The translations under genes were made by a program, and so were the position numbers. Below the pieces are notes generated by a model. The model had not been told where the DNA came from. It worked only from the letters and a program-made list of their open reading frames with translations, and searched no databases. DNA of 64,000 nucleotides, taken from contig CP141149.1 in NCBI GenBank assembly GCA_035235625.1, positions 29,629,753-29,693,752 on the forward strand. The letters run 5' to 3'. This document shows, piece by piece, positions 59,401-64,000 of this stretch. This DNA comes from Saururus chinensis (Eukaryota; Streptophyta; Magnoliopsida; Piperales; Saururaceae). The stretch's first letter is position 1; every line of letters begins with the position of its first letter.

Positions 59401-62400
59401 ATTCCACGCATCCCTGCAACAAATGTTGAAGTTTATAAATCATAATGCATTTGAAAATAAAAACCATGCATATAAAACATTCAGATCAATAACAAAATCT
59501 CACGAGGAACAGATGTGAATAAAAAGTCTTCAAATAGTATAGAACAAGAAAAGTACAATGAATGCAGGTTACATAAACTTCATCAACATGGCTATAAGAT
59601 GCTTCCGTTAGTCAAAATACAATTACATTGCACTAGATAAACATGCAATCACCGAAGGTCCCAAAAAGGTTAGGTCAGCCAAACAGCTAACAAATTTAAT
59701 ACGGGTATCAATATTAAATGTTTACTTTATTAACATATATTTACCTCTTAGCACACGACTCATTGACATTCCATCCACAATTCTCATTTAGATGTTCGGT
59801 TCCCTTGTTCGGTCCATCTACCAAAGATACACAAGCCTAAAATAAGGTCACTGACTCCAAAAACACAAATTCTGCCAACAAAAAAAATGAAAAAATCAAG
59901 AATTCATCTTTGCATACGCATACGTCATTAGTTGAAGTTCACTTTTCAAGAAATAGACATGCATTAGCTAGTGGTTTCAGCATTCCACACCAATTATCTG
60001 GTTTTTAGATGGCGCTTCTATTAACGAATAGACATCAGACAAAGTACTAGTATGTTTTCAGCAGCTACTGTTTCAACTATAAAAAGGTAAATAAACAAAC
60101 ATTTTTTTAAAAAGAAACGAATAAATTTTCTCACTAAGCACATAGCTGAGATAAGGCAGAGATACCGACAGATCTTTCCTAATTATGACTTTCATGGAAA
60201 GTGAAAAAATAAATTTTCTCACGGCAGAAAGACAACATAAATTTTAGTCACAAGATACTCATTACTTTAAAAACCAGTGTGAACAAATCCAAAGAAATGC
60301 ATTTCTATTATGTCAATACTCGTTCAGCAGGTAGAAAGACAACATTAAAAATTTCCTTGGTTTGACTATAATTTCAATGACAAGACACTCATTACTTGAA
60401 GACCAGTAGCGAACAAATCCAAAGAAATGCATTTCTACCATTTAAATACTTGTTCAACAGGTCTTCAACATACTATTTCCAACTATTTTCTCTCGGCATT
60501 TCAAGTAGCTTTTCCAAATCCTGAAACATCTAGTTTCCAAAATAGTTCCATACTGGTACAATTCGAACATTTCAAATCCTACATTTGACTATCTATATGA
60601 GTTCCATTATATTTTACATCAGAAAATGATAAAAAAAATAAACTGGGAATCAGTACACTGCTTCATTTTGTTGCCAAATACAATGCAAATAGGCAAAAAA
60701 AATAAGGAAGAAAAAAGCATTTCAAGTTACCAATGCAATATGGAAAAGATGAATACAGTAATCAGAAATGCACTAATAATTAGTCCTATATAGGATATCC
60801 TTGTGCTTAGATGTCGTCATACCTTCCATCAGCCCTTCTCTATTGCCTTCACCCAAGGGATTTCCAAAATCACTTATAGGCAAATCCACGCTTCTGACAT
60901 ACATATACTATGTCAAGAAATATTCTTCAAATGCAGCTTAAAGATGAAAAATGTAATACATACCTAAATGAGCTTCCACAGCTTTTCAACTCAGAAAGAT
61001 GGTCACAATTTACTACAGTGTCATGAGTACAAAAATCAGCAAAGTATTAGATATGCCACACAACAGAGGAAGTAGCTAGCTACAAACCTTTAATAATTTT
61101 CGACTTGGATTGAAGCTTAACCGTGACATCAGACCTGTACAAAGCCACCACTTGGCAAAGATAACCTTTTAGAGGACCCACTCGTATTCTTAATGTTTGC
61201 CCAACGCAGAACTGATCACCATCAACTTGCTTACTGCTCCTAACTGCATTCAACAACCAGTTGAGCAAAATGAAGAAACCTCAGATTTCATTTGGGAGCA
61301 AAAGTAAACAAAATTGTGTAGGTTATGGCTAGAAGTCGGTAACAGCGTCCCTAAAAGAAATCTTTCAATTTGAAATAAGAGTCAGACGCATCAGCAACAT
61401 ATGACACCAGATCAATTCTTTCATGACTGTTTTTCCTCCAGGTTTCCATTATGTTCATCCTTTGTCACTCTATCTTCATAAAGAACACATTTATCAACTG
61501 GGAATTAGAAAAGACATGACAAAGACCTACACGGACGATAATTGTCATGTCGCGTAGCTTGCTTCGGCGATTCAGGATTTGAACTTATTGAGTTGTCAAG
61601 GCCTAGAGGATGTGAAGCATGATCCTGTTCAACACAAGAATTCCTGAAGTTTAACAACCTGGAAACTAGACACACCCATTATTTCTGATCACAAGTCACA
61701 ACAACAAATGATGGCGACAAACGACATACTGTGTCTTCACGGCTTGTAGCTTTTGTACTTGTTTTCTCAACAAACTCCGACTTTGTGCAAAAAAGACCAC
61801 AATTGTCTGATTGGTTTGCATCATAAACAAATACTGCTCCCCTATACATATGCTTAACCAATCCTTCTTTACCCTGCAGTGAAGGCCCCAGAAAATTAAT
61901 AAAGGTGGCAATTCAAAGGAAAAGTAATGGAAGAAAAACTATGTTAAGACCACTTCCACAAATACATTAAGAAAGATAAAAATTTCATCAAATGAAAACA
62001 TACCTCATGTCGACCTAATAAAACTCTGACATGATCACCAATAGATATAGTAGTCTTCTGCTTGTCCAATGCAGTGAACATTTTATCATGTATTTGACTC
62101 TTGATTTCTTCTAGCGTAACACATACAATCTCCTCTATATCATAATTGACTTTAAGAACCTGAGGTAAAAAACATTATTCATATATATTATGAGTCCCAT
62201 TTAGAAGTGACTGGGCTCATGTGTGACCGCATGAGCCCAGGCAGCTTCAGTGGTCGGATTCACATGTTACTCGGGACATTTAAGCCCTGAGTAACACGAG
62301 CTGTTGGATCTAAAGCCAACCGCTTGCAGCGCCCGGGCTCACGTAGTCACACGTGAGCCTGGGCATTTTTAAACTTTGTCCATATATCAAGCCCTTCAAC

Positions 62401-63613
62401 ACATAATTCAAACAAAACAACTTAAGAATTGCACTCAAATAAAAAAAACTACAGACTAAATCCTTGAAGATTACCAATTAATTACTAAAACTCTGTTTGT
62501 TTTGATCGTAAGACAAAGCAGCAACCACATAAACACAAAGAGATTACCTTCAATAAGTCATCCTCGATAGATATGATCACCCCAAAATCTTTTTGGCTGC
62601 ATAAAAGAATACATGTAATGGAGAGAGAGAGAGAGAGCAAAGAAGCTAGATATGCATGCTGTAGTATTCGGGAATACATAACGTACTTGATTAAGACAAA
62701 GTCTAAGACTCGAAAATGCTGCCCTCCTTTAGACGTTTCAGACGTTTCATCTAACACTTTGCCATCCTTCACACAACGATTTTGCTTCCCCCCACCATAA
62801 ACTGATGGAAGCCAGTCTAAACTCTCTGCTCCATCTTCAGCGACTTCAAATTTATGTATCTCATTCATGGAAGGCTGTATATCCCAGTAGCTTAATGATT
62901 TAAGTGACACTTTCTTGTACAAATACCCATCTTTGAGCATCAAACCATCTAGTATCTCAAAAATCTCGCCTGTCTGGCCATCACGTCTATTTTCAACATG
63001 AGCACGAAATTCCCTAATAAAAACAGTGAAAGCTTTGTCACAACCAAACATAACAGCAGACATAAAAAAAAATCTCAAATCATTCCACTTTCTGAAACTT
63101 TACCTTATCGTAATCACAATCAAGTAGCACCTTTTCCCAATAATTTGGGGCCGGTGACATGGATCCTTTAACTTATAATAAAGAATTTTTTTCTCCTAAA
63201 ATTCTCCCATTTTTTTGCTTCTTTAATACAAATCATCACACATGCTGAAAAATTGCAGAAGCTGGGTCGTTTCAGATGGTCCTCTTATTAGTGTTATTTT
63301 TTAGTTAAAAAAAAGTATGCCATTCCTCTTTTATGAAGTTACTGTCACGTCCATCACACTAAGCATTTTTGTAATCACATTTTAGTCCCTTTCAAGCACA
63401 AAAATCATGTGGCAGACAAAGAGGCCATATTTATTAGGATAACAAGTTGGATCACACACCACAAAATTTAACAAAAGACCTGCTGATTACTATACTCAAT
63501 TTGTAATTGACTAGAAAGATAATAAGATGATGGCGGATGAGATACCTAAGTTCATAGGAACGGATTAAACGAGGAGCCGGTACTGAAGATGGCTTAGAAG
63601 TCACGCCGCCACC
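56436..63613 (-). CDS. SPT5-like / KTF1-type RdDM factor with WG/GW Argonaute hook (5' part outside window)
   Basis: Visible exons, transcript order: 63546-63613, 62687-63013, 62548-62596, 62004-62159, 61730-61873, 61533-61624, 61088-61239, 60964-61012, 60823-60893, 59745-59817, 59376-59413, 56436-58756. They total 3540 nt, 1179 aa including a 772-residue last exon, with phases matching throughout. In Arabidopsis, KTF1/SPT5L binds nascent Pol V transcripts and AGO4 in RNA-directed DNA methylation. Evidence: SPT5-type segment EFRAHVENRRDGQTGEIFEI and DGLMLKDGYLYKKVSLKSLS, two KOW-like segments (IGDHVRVLLGRHEGKEGLVK; FCVGQTLRIRVGPLKGYLC), then a tail with about 23 WG or GW dipeptides in Gly/Ser/Asn/Lys-rich context and RGG/GRG clusters. 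The N-terminal NGN domain is not visible and should lie beyond 64000. Exons between 59376 and 61012 are short and were placed by splice signals and phase, so they are less certain. Long frames on the opposite strand are shadows of the repetitive tail. Confidence 0.9.
62200..62368. mobile_element. Short inverted-repeat element (MITE) in an intron of the SPT5-like gene
   Basis: Left arm CTGGGCTCATGTGTGACCGC and the reverse complement of the right arm, CCCAGGCTCACGTGTGACTA, pair, then both continue with TGAGCCC(A/G)GGC. The GAGCC..CACGTGTGA words recall the element at 44522-44703. No convincing target duplication was found. Confidence 0.5.
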
Positions 63614-64000
63614 CTAAAAGTTTTAGATAAATGGTGATACTTCAGTTCACATATAGAAGAGTAATCTCATTTTTAAAATCATATCAATGAGAAAAACAAA
63701 ACACATTTATATGCAGTATATAATCAGGAGGATTAACCATGGATTAAGAGAAAGGGAAATAGAAGATAGAGTATGCATCTAACAGTCAAACATACAACAA
63801 TGTGACCACCAAAGAAGAAAACAAAACAGAGCAGAGACTCAGGAGATATATTGAAACTAAATCTAAAGTCAGATTTTATCTTCCGTATTATACTGACTCT
63901 CAACCAACATTTACAAACATGAATTGGTGCATTAAGGTATTTGGAAGTATCTAAAATGAATCAGCTTCAATCCCCATTTTGAAAGTGTCACCATTCACCA
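63614..64000. other. Intron sequence of the SPT5-like gene
   Basis: AT-rich, upstream of the first visible exon of the SPT5-like gene on the minus strand. No further exon with recognisable SPT5/NGN residues was found before the window edge. Confidence 0.5.

Overview
This is a window of plant nuclear DNA, most likely from a monocot. The genes have many introns, and a GC-rich single-domain gene and a GC-rich 5' exon sit in AT-rich surroundings, a contrast common in monocots. About half of the window is transposable-element DNA. There is no bacterial, organellar, rRNA, tRNA or CRISPR signature. Species cannot be fixed from sequence reading alone.

Layout. (1) 1-1674: tail of a long LTR cut by the window edge. 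(2) 3699-8411 (+): a 13-exon kelch-repeat protein resembling the kelch/coiled-coil half of acyl-CoA-binding proteins ACBP4/5, without the acyl-CoA-binding domain. (3) 9524-11391 (+): a two-exon 4-coumarate-CoA-ligase-like enzyme ending in SKL (peroxisomal). (4) 11951-16043 (-): complete 14-exon chloroplast NADP-malate dehydrogenase with both regulatory cysteine pairs. (5) 17214-25692 (-): complete 18-exon nodulin/glutamine-synthetase-like fusion (NodGS/FluG-like), with a U12-type AT-AC intron and two hAT-like elements in its first intron. (6) 26443-41300: a long-TIR Mutator-like element (Pack-MULE type, 9-bp target duplication) carrying a WDR26-like fragment; it was later entered by a large LTR that was itself entered by another LTR. 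(7) 42701-45412 (+): two-exon PP2A B' (B56) regulatory subunit. (8) 46477-53714: a three-level nest of LTRs. (9) 56436-63613 (-): the 3' part of an SPT5-like / KTF1 gene with KOW-type segments and a large WG/GW Argonaute-hook exon; its 5' end lies beyond the window.

All exon models were assembled by hand. For the four complete spliced genes with many exons or a phase-shifting junction (kelch 503 aa, 4CL-like 587 aa, NADP-MDH 439 aa, NodGS 845 aa) and for PP2A B' (505 aa), exon lengths sum to a multiple of three and phases match at the junctions checked. The genes have no evident operon-like relationship; they are independent plant genes separated by repeats. The most interesting structures are the AT-AC intron, the Pack-MULE with its captured fragment and the nested retroelements, whose target-site duplications give a relative insertion order.
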